In this document: positions 17,148 to 25,479 of the stretch, in pieces
Layout of the letters: each line of letters opens with the position of its first letter
Numbering within the stretch: the first letter of the stretch is position 1
From: CAVSXS01 sp963767715
Lineage (GTDB): Bacteria; Chloroflexota; Ktedonobacteria; Ktedonobacterales; Ktedonobacteraceae
NCBI GenBank assembly: GCA_963767715.1
Contig: CAVYFA010000005.1
Location: 288,781-352,780, forward strand
DNA length: 64,000 nt
Direction of reading: 5' to 3'
The notes under the pieces: generated by a model
What the model saw: only the letters and a program-made list of their open reading frames with translations
Told to the model about the DNA's origin: nothing
Databases searched by the model: none
Translations under genes and position numbers: made by a program

Positions 17148-17864
17148 TCACATGGCTTTCAGCGCAATCTCTTCTCCCGCGCTAAACCGCCGCTTCCGCT
17201 TTTTATTGAACACAGTCACTCTCCCCTTGCCCTGCACAATCCAGCGCTCGTTCGAGATGACGAGGGCGGTGCCTCCGTCGATGCCGACGACCATTTCCTT
17301 TCGGCTGCCGCTGGTAATCGAACGCGTGAGCATCGAAGGTATCTCGTCGAAATGCGGGATCACCACAATACCGGGAACCAGGCCAAGCGCCGGAATCGTG
17401 CGCCAGAACTGGGGGAAGTCGAACAGGGCCTCGCCCAGAACCATTGCACCGGCAGAGCAACCCGCAATGGTACCACCCCGCCGGTACATTTCGAGGATGG
17501 CCAGCCACGCGGGGCTGCCCTGCAACGTCTCCATCAAGTAGCGCGGCTTGCCCCCGGAGAAGTAGACGAAGTTCGCCTCAGCCAACTGCGCGACAATCCC
17601 AGGGTCATCAGCATCCTGGCGTGTCAGCAACATCACCGCCTGCGCCGCGAGGCCGAGCCGGGCAAAGTGTTCGATACCCATCTTTGCCCATTGCTGTGGC
17701 ACTTCCGCGCCGTCTGGCGCGGAGGCTGTCGGCACAATAGCCACGCGCGGCGTCACCTCTCTTGCCCGCATCTGTTCAACCAGGTAAGTATCTACCGGCA
17801 GCATCGTCTCGAGAAATTCTCCCGCGCCAACCAGCGCTATGATTCCGCCCTGTACTGTTGTCAT
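17148..17864 (-). CDS. Cyanophycinase-like peptidase S51
   Basis: 238 residues with the S51 serine-hydrolase features: LVGAGEF at the start, VAIVPTASAPDG, VYFSGGKPRYLMETLQG and the nucleophile elbow TIAGCSAGAMVLG (Ser137), then GIVVIPHFDEIP. The family includes cyanophycinase and dipeptidase E. Cyanophycin synthetase is not in the window, so peptidase activity on Asp-containing peptides is equally possible. It is divergent from rpsP, with about 70 bp to the rpsP promoter. Confidence 0.85.
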   Translation of the reverse strand: MTTVQGGIIALVGAGEFLETMLPVDTYLVEQMRAREVTPRVAIVPTASAPDGAEVPQQWAKMGIEHFARLGLAAQAVMLLTRQDADDPGIVAQLAEANFVYFSGGKPRYLMETLQGSPAWLAILEMYRRGGTIAGCSAGAMVLGEALFDFPQFWRTIPALGLVPGIVVIPHFDEIPSMLTRSITSGSRKEMVVGIDGGTALVISNERWIVQGKGRVTVFNKKRKRRFSAGEEIALKAM

Positions 17865-17931
17865 GCTTGTTGCCTTTCAGAAAATCTCTCCCTAATCATA
17901 TCGCCTAACAGAAGCAATTCGCAATTTTTCA

Positions 17932-17960
17932 TTGACAATTGTTCGTCATAGTGCTATCCT
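17932..17960 (+). promoter_or_regulatory. Promoter of the rpsP-khpA-rimM operon
   Basis: TTGACA at 17932-17937, a 17-bp spacer ending in TGC, and TATCCT at 17955-17960: consensus -35, optimal spacing and an extended -10. It would give a leader of about 145 nt before the S16 start codon, long enough for regulation of a ribosomal protein operon. Confidence 0.8.
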
Positions 17961-18114
17961 AAGCGTGCCGTAGTGCAGGAAGTTTCGCACCGCGTCGTGT
18001 GCCGGCGCGGTCGATGGTGCTTTAGCAACCATACAATAAAGAATATCCCCCGCACCGGGACGGACGAGAGAAAACGTACACAGGCCCAGGGGGAAGAGGT
18101 AAGAGAAAAAACGC

Positions 18115-18405
18115 ATGAGTGTTAAGATTCGTCTCAAACGAGTGGGGAAGAAGAAGGCCCCGAGCTATCGTGTCGTCGTCGCCGACTCGCGCTCGCCGCG
18201 CGACGGCCGCATCATCGAGAATATTGGCTGGTATAATCCCCGCGTCGAACCATCCGAGATTCACATCGACGAGCAAAAGGCTATCGGCTGGCTGAAGAAC
18301 GGCGCGCAGCCGACCGAATCCGTCGCATCGCTGCTCAAACGCTCCGGCATCGCCGAGCGCTTTGAACAGTCCAAGTCCACGTCAAAGACCCAGGCTGAAG
18401 AGTAA
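18115..18405 (+). CDS. rpsP: 30S ribosomal protein S16
   Basis: 96 residues opening MSVKIRLKRVGKKKAPSYRV with SRSPRDGRIIENIGWYNPR, the S16 signature. It assembles into the 30S platform. It is the first gene of an operon with the KH-domain protein and RimM, the usual bacterial order. The C-terminal tail after LKRSGIAERF is short and polar. GAAGAGG lies upstream of the ATG. Confidence 0.98.
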   Translation: MSVKIRLKRVGKKKAPSYRVVVADSRSPRDGRIIENIGWYNPRVEPSEIHIDEQKAIGWLKNGAQPTESVASLLKRSGIAERFEQSKSTSKTQAEE

Positions 18406-18439
18406 GCAAGAGTAGAGAGAGAAGGCAGAGGGTAAACGT

Positions 18440-18670
18440 ATGCGTAAACTCATAGAGTACGTTGCGAAGTCGCTGGTTGATAATCCTGACGCCGTGCAGG
18501 TACGCGAAGTGCGCAATGATCGCAACGCCCTGGTGCTTGAACTGCACGTCGCGCCCGACGATTTCGGCAAAGTCATTGGTCGTCAGGGGCGCGTTGCCAA
18601 GGCTATGCGCACGCTGCTGCGCGTCGGTGGCACGCGCGAGGGACGGCATACCTCCCTCGAAATACAGTAG
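18440..18670 (+). CDS. khpA: KhpA-type KH-domain RNA-binding protein
   Basis: 76 residues. LIEYVAKSLVDNPDAVQV and the KH loop VIGRQGRVAKAMRTLLRVGG (GxxG as GRQG) match the YlqC/KhpA family, which sits between rpsP and rimM in many bacteria. The protein binds RNA, in Firmicutes together with KhpB, and affects cell growth. It lies 34 bp after rpsP. Complete and normal in length. Confidence 0.95.
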   Translation: MRKLIEYVAKSLVDNPDAVQVREVRNDRNALVLELHVAPDDFGKVIGRQGRVAKAMRTLLRVGGTREGRHTSLEIQ

Positions 18671-18723
18671 GGCTGATAAATTTCTCCCGAGATGCACCTG
18701 GGGAGTCATGCGAGAAGGTATTT

Positions 18724-19305
18724 GTGCAGGTGTCAGAGCAAAATCACACGGAATGGGCTACTATTGGAAAGATAGTGGCCATTTTTGGCGTGAAGGGCGA
18801 ACTGAAGGTTCGTTTATTGACCGATATCCCCAATCGCTTTGAAGCGCTGGATGTAGTCTATGTTGGCCCTGCTCACCAGCGGCGTGCCGTTCAGCGTGCG
18901 AGGCCCTACAGGGGCGAAATGATCGTGCTCAAGCTACAGGGCATTGATGATGCCAACGCCGCAGAGGACCTGCGCAACGCCGACCTCAGTATTCCGCTGG
19001 AGAGCCTTGCGCAGCTTCCCGCCGATTCCTACTACCAGCATGACATCCTGGGCCTGCGCGTCCTGACGCTCGATGATGTCTACCTCGGCGACGTCGTAGA
19101 TATCATCACCACGGGCAGCAACGATGTCTACGTCGTAAAAATGCCAGACGCTCCATCCTCGTCTCAAGTACTCATACCGGCTATTAAACACGTAATTAAA
19201 CAGATTGACCTGCAAAAACACGTCATACGTATTGACCCAATGCCCGGTTTGTTAGATAATAGTGTCAGAGACCTCAGAGAGGAGGAAAGCGAAACGCTAG
19301 AGTAG
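18724..19305 (+). CDS. rimM: 16S rRNA processing protein RimM
   Basis: 193 residues: the N-terminal RimM domain (TIGKIVAIFGVKGELKVRLLTDIPNRF) and the C-terminal PRC barrel (SYYQHDILGLRVLTLDDVYLGDVVDI ... VLIPAIKHVIKQIDLQKHVIRIDPMPGLLD). It helps mature the 30S head by binding S19. The start is GTG at 18724. In most genomes trmD and rplS follow; here they do not. Confidence 0.95.
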   Translation: MQVSEQNHTEWATIGKIVAIFGVKGELKVRLLTDIPNRFEALDVVYVGPAHQRRAVQRARPYRGEMIVLKLQGIDDANAAEDLRNADLSIPLESLAQLPADSYYQHDILGLRVLTLDDVYLGDVVDIITTGSNDVYVVKMPDAPSSSQVLIPAIKHVIKQIDLQKHVIRIDPMPGLLDNSVRDLREEESETLE

Positions 19306-19363
19306 CACACCGGCGTACCGATACCTTATAAAAAGTGTACAGTATTTTGCAAGGAGGTGTCTC

Positions 19364-19591
19364 GTGACCGAGCGTACCCTCACATTTGGAGATCTCTGCT
19401 GTGCAATCGCCGATGGCAGCATTGCCACCACTTTGAACGGGTCAACTTACGAGGTTAATGCCTTAGAATTGCGCCGTTATCTGAGCAAGTTTTTCGCTGC
19501 TCAAACGCTATCGCGTTCCGATCCGGATAACTCACACCCGGCAAACAATTCGCAGGATTGGTCTGCATCGAGTCACACATCCGTAGCATAA
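19364..19591 (+). CDS. Small hypothetical protein
   Basis: 75 residues from a GTG with a very strong AAGGAGG Shine-Dalgarno (19351-19357), which makes it a credible gene. The sequence TLTFGDLCCAIADGSIATTLNG and LELRRYLSKFFAAQTLSR suggests a short folded region and a polar, Ser-rich tail. No family recognised. It is 58 bp after rimM and could be a cotranscribed lineage-specific gene. Confidence 0.6.
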   Translation: MTERTLTFGDLCCAIADGSIATTLNGSTYEVNALELRRYLSKFFAAQTLSRSDPDNSHPANNSQDWSASSHTSVA

Positions 19592-19615
19592 GGCCGAGAC
19601 AGGCCGATTTTTTTT
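19592..19615 (+). terminator. Possible weak terminator after the rimM operon
   Basis: GGCC-GAGACA-GGCC followed by GA and eight T residues. The stem is only four GC pairs, but the T run and the position directly after the last stop codon, ahead of a new promoter, fit an intrinsic terminator. Confidence 0.35.
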
Positions 19616-19624
19616 GCCATGCTG

Positions 19625-19653
19625 TTGCGTTCAAGTCGAAGAGGGATTATAAT
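19625..19653 (+). promoter_or_regulatory. Promoter of the small membrane protein gene
   Basis: TTGCGT (19625-19630), a 17-bp spacer and TATAAT (19648-19653). It gives a leader of about 55 nt with AAAGG before the ATG at 19713. Confidence 0.65.
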
Positions 19654-19712
19654 ATCGGGTGCATAGCATGTAAAGCGGGTACATATACTCGTGTGCCGTA
19701 GAAAGGTATCGT

Positions 19713-19967
19713 ATGGAGCCACTTGATACTGACCTGGAATATACACCTCGCACGCCTCGTCCATCTACCCCGGCATCGCGCCTGGGCCTCATGTTTATTT
19801 TCCCAATGCTGGGCTTCTTGCTGATTCTAACCTTTATTGGCGCAGCCATCTTTCAGTGGGATCTTTCCAATCTGATCGATGGCTTGATCGGCGTGCTCCT
19901 GCTGCTTTTCGTTGCGTTTGTCGCGATGTTGTTCTGGGCTCTGGCCCCACGCGCGAACCGGATCTAA
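19713..19967 (+). CDS. Small two-helix membrane protein
   Basis: 84 residues: a polar N-terminus rich in Pro/Thr, then two hydrophobic helices (residues 24-46 and about 55-78) joined by a short loop, and a basic end. It has its own promoter and is followed by a strong palindromic terminator, so it is a real transcription unit. No family recognised. Confidence 0.65.
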   Translation: MEPLDTDLEYTPRTPRPSTPASRLGLMFIFPMLGFLLILTFIGAAIFQWDLSNLIDGLIGVLLLLFVAFVAMLFWALAPRANRI

Positions 19968-19992
19968 TTTTCGCCAGCGTGGGTACAAGGTA

Positions 19993-20050
19993 AAAGCAAA
20001 CGAGCCAGGGAGGTGATCCGCGCGGATCACCTCCCTGGCTCGTTTGCTTT
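19993..20050. terminator. Perfect 29-bp palindrome, bidirectional terminator
   Basis: Two perfectly complementary 29-base arms (19993-20021 and 20022-20050) with no spacer. The stem is GC-rich in the middle and ends in AAAGC/GCTTT, giving a short T tract in both directions. It lies between the stop codons of two convergent genes, 25 bp after one and 6 bp from the other, so it probably ends both transcripts. Confidence 0.85.
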
Positions 20051-20056
20051 AAATAT

Positions 20057-20308
20057 TTATTCTTGATCTACGTGGAGTCGAGCCTTCGGCTCTTTCCTAA
20101 CTACTGGCTCGCGAATAACCACCCGCTCCATCTCTGCGTCGGTGTCACGCTCAAGGGTCATCAGCGCTTTACGATACACGGCGATGAAGTCGATCAATGC
20201 CAGCGCTTCATCTGCTGTCAAGTCGAACATGATGCCTGTTGGATGCTGAAGCACAAGTGTTCCAGCGTCTTCCATCCGTATTCGATATCGTCCAATGATG
20301 GCGTCCAT
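20057..20308 (-). CDS. Small hypothetical protein
   Basis: 83 residues from MDAIIGRYRIRMEDAGTLVL, with GGAAGGA just upstream of the ATG at 20308; longer starts lack support. It contains HPTGIMFDLTADEALALIDFIAVYRKAL, probably a small alpha/beta fold, and a charged C-terminal tail. No known family. It converges on the small membrane gene across the shared palindromic terminator. Confidence 0.6.
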   Translation of the reverse strand: MDAIIGRYRIRMEDAGTLVLQHPTGIMFDLTADEALALIDFIAVYRKALMTLERDTDAEMERVVIREPVVRKEPKARLHVDQE

Positions 20309-20467
20309 AATTCCTTCCCCTTTTCTAGACGTTGTTGCTAAGTCGCCCATAAATAGACGCTGTGGACTTGCTGAAAGTTCCCGATTCTCTCTTCCTAAAT
20401 AAAATCCCCTGTATTCATAGTAATCGGGTATCGCTAAGAATACAAGAGCCTATGACTATAGAGCTAC

Positions 20468-21415
20468 TCAGTTCGTAACAGGCATCAAGGCACTCACCTC
20501 TACGTGGATGCCCGGCAGTACTCCATGAAGTGCCCGGGCAAGGATTGCAGCCGATTCGACCAGGCGCGGGCCAGAACGATGCAGATAAGCATTCCCATCG
20601 ATGGCGTAGACCCGTCCCTTCTGTACGGCCCGCAGCGATGGCCATACCGGGTGTCGCTGTAAAATCGGCACATCCTGTATAGTGCGCTCAACCGTGAAGC
20701 CACAAGGCGAGAGTACGATAACATCCGGGTCGGCTGCCTGAAGTTCCTCCCAGCTCAACCAGGGCGAATGCTGGCCAATCTCACCGAAAACGCTGATTCC
20801 CCCTGCTATCTCGATCAACTCAGGCATCCAGTTGCCCGCTGCCATCAAGGGATCGAGCCATTCCAGCACTGCAACGCGCGGCCTCTGGCCTGTAAAGGAT
20901 GCCACCTGAGCAAGATCTGCGAGGCGAGCCCGGTAATCTTGTACAAGCCTTGTTGCCCGCGTGCGCCTGTTGAGGGCGTCACCAACACGCAGGACATCTT
21001 CCCAAACGTCCTCCAGCCGGTGCGGCGCCAGCGAAACGATGCGCGGCTGAAACCCGGTCAGGCGCTCCACCACTTGCATCACGTCGCGTTCGCTCACTGC
21101 ACATACTTCACACTGCGTCTGTGTAAAGATCACGTCTGGCCGTAAGGCCTGGAGCATCTCCACGTTGATCGCATAAATACTCAGTGCCCGCAATGCAGCA
21201 TCTTCTGGCCGAGGTGCCTGCGCAAGCCGCTTGATCTGCGCATCGATTGCCGCGCTGCTGGCCTGTATGTTGATCTGCACGTTGCTGATCACCGGCAGCG
21301 ACAGCACCTGCGGCGGGTAATCGCACTCGTGCGACCGCCCCACCAGTTGATCCAGGCATCCAAGCGCTGCGACCATTTCCGTCGCACTGGCTAAAAGAGA
21401 AACGACGCGCACCAT
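20468..21415 (-). CDS. BtuF-like periplasmic-binding-fold protein
   Basis: 315 residues from MVRVVSLLASATEMVAALG, a typical helical-backbone metal/cobalamin-binding fold: VGRSHECDYP, ALRPDVIFTQTQCEVCAVSE and DPDVIVLSPCGFTVERT. It lacks a signal peptide or lipobox, which is common for this cytoplasmic BtuF-related group with the HECDYP motif. No BtuCD permease is near, so vitamin B12 uptake is uncertain. A -10 TATAAT reads toward it from inside the 41-bp repeat at 21441-21481. The start at 21415 keeps the conserved beginning. Confidence 0.8.
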   Translation of the reverse strand: MVRVVSLLASATEMVAALGCLDQLVGRSHECDYPPQVLSLPVISNVQINIQASSAAIDAQIKRLAQAPRPEDAALRALSIYAINVEMLQALRPDVIFTQTQCEVCAVSERDVMQVVERLTGFQPRIVSLAPHRLEDVWEDVLRVGDALNRRTRATRLVQDYRARLADLAQVASFTGQRPRVAVLEWLDPLMAAGNWMPELIEIAGGISVFGEIGQHSPWLSWEELQAADPDVIVLSPCGFTVERTIQDVPILQRHPVWPSLRAVQKGRVYAIDGNAYLHRSGPRLVESAAILARALHGVLPGIHVEVSALMPVTN

Positions 21416-21440
21416 GGCTCCTTGCCTAACAGATGTTGCT

Positions 21441-21481
21441 ATTACAAGCATTATAGCATCCAGACGAAGTTAATATCTAGC
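21441..21481. repeat. 41-bp direct repeat, left copy (possible att site)
   Basis: Identical over 41 bases to 24569-24609. It contains, on the minus strand, GCTATAAT of the BtuF-like gene's promoter. The integrase remnant begins right after it. The pair brackets a 3.1-kb AT-rich insert, as attL/attR of an integrated element would. Confidence 0.75.
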
Positions 21482-21945
21482 CCTGGCAAGATGAGCAGGG
21501 AAGTCCCAGACAAGTTGAATGCAGCGTTGAAAAGGCTGAGTGTTCTTACTAAGAGCCACAACAAATGCTGAAGGTAATTGAAGTTGAGCGTCGTTCTCGT
21601 CTAGATGCACTGCTCATGGTGGCAGTGACGACCGGCATTAGTCAGGGGAATTGGTGGCTTTGCGCTCGAATGATGTCGATCTGGAGAAAGGCGTCTTGCA
21701 GGTTCGGCATAATCTGACATGGGTGAGTGGCATTGGCTATGTAGAGGGTGAGCCGAAGACGAAAAAGGGTAGGCGTCGAATTGTGCTTCCAGGTGTAGTA
21801 GTTGACACATTGAAGGAGCATAAAGAGATGCAGGAGCAGGCTCGTGCAAAAATGGATGATCGCTGGCAGGAGCTCAGCTTGGTCTTCTGTAATACCTCTG
21901 GCGGCTTTTTCAATCCAAGTCTTGTGCGGCTGCTGTTCAAGGATT
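21482..21945 (+). pseudogene. Tyrosine recombinase (phage integrase) remnant
   Basis: Part of the catalytic domain: RLDALLMVAVTTG in one frame, then after loss of a G near 21643 LVALRSNDVDLEKGVLQVRHN, TKKGRRRIVLPGVVVDTLKEH and NTSGGFFNPSLVRLLFK. An earlier frameshift lies near 21560. The N-terminal core-binding domain and everything after the box I region, including the RHR-Y catalytic set, are missing. The remnant ends in the truncated TPR gene at about 21945. It is inactive and marks a former integration event. Confidence 0.8.
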
Positions 21946-24340
21946 CTTGCTTCTTCGTAGTGCCCCATTTCTATAAGAGCTTCTCCTTTGTCGTACCATG
22001 CATCGGTTTTCTCGGGATCAAGAGCGATGGCTTGATCAAAAGCTGCCTGTGCTAATTTATGTTTTCCAAGTTTCTCAAGCGCTTTTCCTTTATAAAACCA
22101 CATATTCGCGTCTTCTGAGTTGAGAGCGAGACCTCGATTGAAGGAAGCTAAAGCTTCTCTAGTTCGTCCTAACTCCATCAGTGATATCCCTTTGTTATGC
22201 CATATTTTTGCATTCTTAGGCACGAATGAGAGACGCGCGGTTGTAAGCTTCCAATGCTTCTTCGTGTCGTCTCAGATTAGCAAGACACACGCCTTTTTGC
22301 AACCATGCTCCTTCATCCCTCTGATCGAGCGCGCGCGCTTTTTCAATAACAATCAAAGCTTCTTCAAATCGACTAAGCCCATTAAGCGCAATAGATAAAT
22401 CTATCCACGCATGCGTACTCTTGGGATTCAGCTTTGTTGCTTGCTCAAGGGCTATCAATGCTTTTTCATATTGATGTTGTCTCCCAAGAATACAGCCTTT
22501 TTCAAGCCACGCCTCATCGTTGTCGGGCTCGATGGTAAGTATGTGGTCACATGCAATCAATGCCTGTTCATAATTTTTCGTTATCTTGAGCAAGTTAGCT
22601 TTACTCAGCCAAGTCTCAATCTTGGTAGGGTTATTTGATATTATTTGGTCATAAACAGCCAACGCTTCTTCATAGCGCTTGAGGGTTCTCAGTAAGTTAG
22701 CTTTGTTCTGTAGCAGAACAGTATTATTAGGATTGAAGGAGAGCGCCTGGTCATAAACGGCTAGCGCTTTTTTAGGTTGATCCTGTAAGTAATGTATAAC
22801 TGACTTGATGGTAACTGCATCGACATTTTGCGGATCAATATCAAGAGCTTTGTTACACATATCCATAGCGTCATTGAGACGTTTCAGGGTGATTAATTTC
22901 ATACCGAGATGGGCAAGTGCTTCTGAATCTTGTAAATCTGCAAAGATTTTGCTGAGTGTAATGAAATCTTCTTTAATATTGCTAAGATCATAATCAATTA
23001 TCACTTTTTCAAAATAAACATCTTTACGGATGACCAAAAATCTCTGCGCGTCATTGACAACGGAAATGATGAATTGCAAGGTTTTCAGATTCTCTACAGC
23101 CTCACGCCATGTATCGACCTTTTGCAAATCCTCCTTTCCAAACATGATTTGGCAAATAGCCTGAATCCGCTTTTCAGTTTGCTCTGTTATGTCTAGTGTG
23201 AAAAGAACCTTCATGGCCTTTAATACAGTGTAAGCAAAAGGGTTTGAAGTTCCAAGACTTAGGTATTGGCGCTTCTTTCTTGAAAGCCCCAAAACAAGTG
23301 AGCCTAATGTCCCATCCCAATCTTCTTCCTTAACGTTTGCCGCATCCTGCCTTTGAAATTCCTCGATTACTTCTCTCACTTGTAGGTCTTGATTATTGCT
23401 GCTAAAACTTGGAATGGCCAATATTGTCAATTTATCATACAACCAATCGAAAGCTACTTCGACACTAGATAAATATTCGGTGCGACAAGTAGCGATAACT
23501 ACAAAATTTTGCAGTTCTTGAAAAACATTATCTAGTAAAATGCGTAACGTCGTAGGCGTAAGAGGATCATTCGTATATAAGGGATGAATGAACGCCAATA
23601 TAGTTTTGGAGGTCATCAATAAAGATAATAAGGTGCTTAGTATCTATAGCTTCTACGTCCCAACCCTCTTTTAATGTACAATTGGGCATCCAACAAAGAA
23701 CGTCCCAATGAGGTAGAACTTGCTTCATTGTCTCGAAAGCAAGACGTGTCTTTCCTGCATTAGATTCTCCGGTTAAAAGAATACCCCATTTATCTCGCCG
23801 ATGAATTGTACTGGCTTTTTGTATTGTTTCAATGCTTTCGCTATAAATATTCTTAATAGGTGTGCTAATGTAACTGAAATTGGCGGCAGCATCATCCCCG
23901 AGATTAAGTCTGTTCGCGAGGAGATTAGTGACGGGAACAATAGTTACCCCTCCAATCTCTTTTCCTTTAGAGCTTCGTGCTAATTTACATAGGTCACGAT
24001 GTGCAATCAAAGCGCAAATGAAGAGATCCGCGAGGAAGATTGTTGCTGTCTGAGTTCGCAAAGGATGGCTGAGCAAAGAACCAACGATTGGCCAGCCATA
24101 CGGATTGGTGAAACTGACACAGGATGTTGGCTTACACTGTGTAAGAAGGGCAAATGCAAAGTTTCCTATGATAGAGGCGGCCAGTGCAGATATAAGTAGC
24201 CAGTGGAAAAAATGCCAGACTTTATCGAGCGCAATTATTAGTAGAAGGAAGAGCCTTTTCCTGACCTTACTAGCAGTAATAAATACTGGAGATAAGAATG
24301 AATTACTCGATAGTAAGAATATATTATTCACGTAGCGCAT
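21945..24340 (-). pseudogene. Membrane P-loop NTPase with TPR repeats, frameshifted and 3'-truncated
   Basis: Three overlapping frames read as one protein. Residues 1-115 hold at least two membrane stretches. A P-loop domain follows with Walker A LLTGESNAGKTRLAFE and Walker B LIIFIDDLQ. Then about nine tetratricopeptide repeats of the pattern ALAVYDQ..SNNPTKIETWLSKANLL. Frameshifts lie near 23600 (just after Walker B) and 22220 (between repeats), and the last repeat stops where the integrase remnant begins. The start has a strong AGGAGGG. The gene is much more AT-rich than its neighbours, so it is probably acquired. The design resembles STAND-like signalling or defence NTPases; function unknown. 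Confidence 0.75.
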
Positions 24341-24690
24341 TAGGATACCCTCCTAGGCTCGTTCAAACTTTCTATTAAATCCGAGAATTTATTTTTATTC
24401 TGGATCAGATAAGAATATAATAGCATATTCTTCTGAAAATAGTTGTGCCTGAAGATCAACTTCCAGGCACTCTCGGCAAGCTGTAATTGCTGTCAAAGTC
24501 GCTGTAATGGAGAGAAGTAATCGAGCGAGGAAGGACTTTAGAGGAGGTTCTAGTGGGCTTGGACGGTGATTACAAGCATTATAGCATCCAGACGAAGTTA
24601 ATATCTAGCTTTCTGAGTAAATCTTATTACCGCCTCTTCCTGTGCCTATTATACTCAAGGAAGCCTCGATCTTCCCGGACATCGCTGTAG
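24341..24690. other. Intergenic region, AT-rich, right edge of the island
   Basis: 350 bp without a supported gene. It holds the ribosome-binding site of the NTPase gene (24350-24356) and, at 24569-24609, the second copy of the 41-bp repeat whose minus-strand TATAAT could drive that gene from about 230 bp. Nothing else is recognised. Confidence 0.6.
24569..24609. repeat. 41-bp direct repeat, right copy (possible att site)
   Basis: Exact copy of 21441-21481 in the same orientation. Sequence identity ends sharply on both sides, as at a recombination core or target duplication. Confidence 0.75.
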
Positions 24691-25251
24691 TCAGGACGGC
24701 GAAGGTGTTGGGCTAGGAGTAGTCACCGGGTTGGGAGAGGGGGTCGGAGTGGGAGAGGGAGTAGGGCTAGGAGTTGGCCCCGGAGTGGGAGAGGGAGTCG
24801 GAGAAGGTGTTGGACCAGGGGTAGGTGAGGGAAAGGGAGTCGGAGAAGGAGTCGGAGAAGGCGTTGGGCTAGGAGTAAGCACCGGAGTGGGTGAGGGAGT
24901 CGGAGAAGGCGTCGGGCTAGGAGTGGGCACCGGGGTAGTTGAGGGGGTTGGAGACACCGAGGCGGGTGCATATGTCGGGGAAGGCGTTGGCGTAAAGCTA
25001 TCCACAACAGGAGACGATCCTGCAGGAGTTGGACTGGCTGACCTTTGGAGAATTGTGGTTGGCTCTGCGCTAGGGCTGACCAACGGGAGAACTGTTGGAC
25101 TCGCGACAAGTTGCGTTGGCGCAACTGGTGAGATATGTTCAGCTTCTGCTCCTGTTAAGTGCAGCAGAAACAGAAAAAATCCAATCACAAAGAGCGCTCC
25201 CAATCCATTGAGCGTCCAGATGAACCAATCTTCGGGCAATCTCGTTTGCAT
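24691..25251 (-). CDS. Single-pass membrane protein with Pro-Thr-Ser repeat stalk
   Basis: 186 residues: a short cytoplasmic start, one membrane helix (residues about 12-32, GLGALFVIGFFLFLLHLTG), then an extracellular region ending in about 90 residues of near-perfect PSPTPSPTP repeats with periodic V, G or F. The repeat DNA is a GGAGTCGGAGAAGG-like tandem array that can expand or contract. Such stalks are common in cell-wall or surface proteins; the protein has no recognisable functional head and ends within the repeat, so it may be a truncated form. An antisense Gly-Val frame over the repeat is an artefact of the same periodicity. Confidence 0.6.
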   Translation of the reverse strand: MQTRLPEDWFIWTLNGLGALFVIGFFLFLLHLTGAEAEHISPVAPTQLVASPTVLPLVSPSAEPTTILQRSASPTPAGSSPVVDSFTPTPSPTYAPASVSPTPSTTPVPTPSPTPSPTPSPTPVLTPSPTPSPTPSPTPFPSPTPGPTPSPTPSPTPGPTPSPTPSPTPTPSPNPVTTPSPTPSPS

Positions 25252-25479
25252 AGCTCATCTACTACCGGAAAAGATTGACGCCTGAAATTGCGGTCGTGCT
25301 GGATACCGCTACGCTTGTGGAAGCTATTGGAAGCGCGGCAGAAAGACCTCAATAACGGCGTTCTAACAATATTAACTGTTCTCTATGTGCTAGAACGAAC
25401 GAGGCCTCAGATGTTCCGCTCCAGTGGAAGACAGAGACAAATTGGCTATTGCGGCAGCTCAGTTCGCAACAAGGTTGTG

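Noticed and set aside
21416..21480. Cobalamin riboswitch ahead of the BtuF-like gene
   Set aside because: The leader is only about 30 nt and has no B12 box.
24691..25000. CRISPR array
   Set aside because: The repetition is a coding tandem repeat without spacers.
24731..25285. Gly-Val-Glu repeat protein on the plus strand
   Set aside because: It is the mirror of the PTS repeat; the minus-strand frame has a membrane helix and a sensible layout, the plus frame does not.
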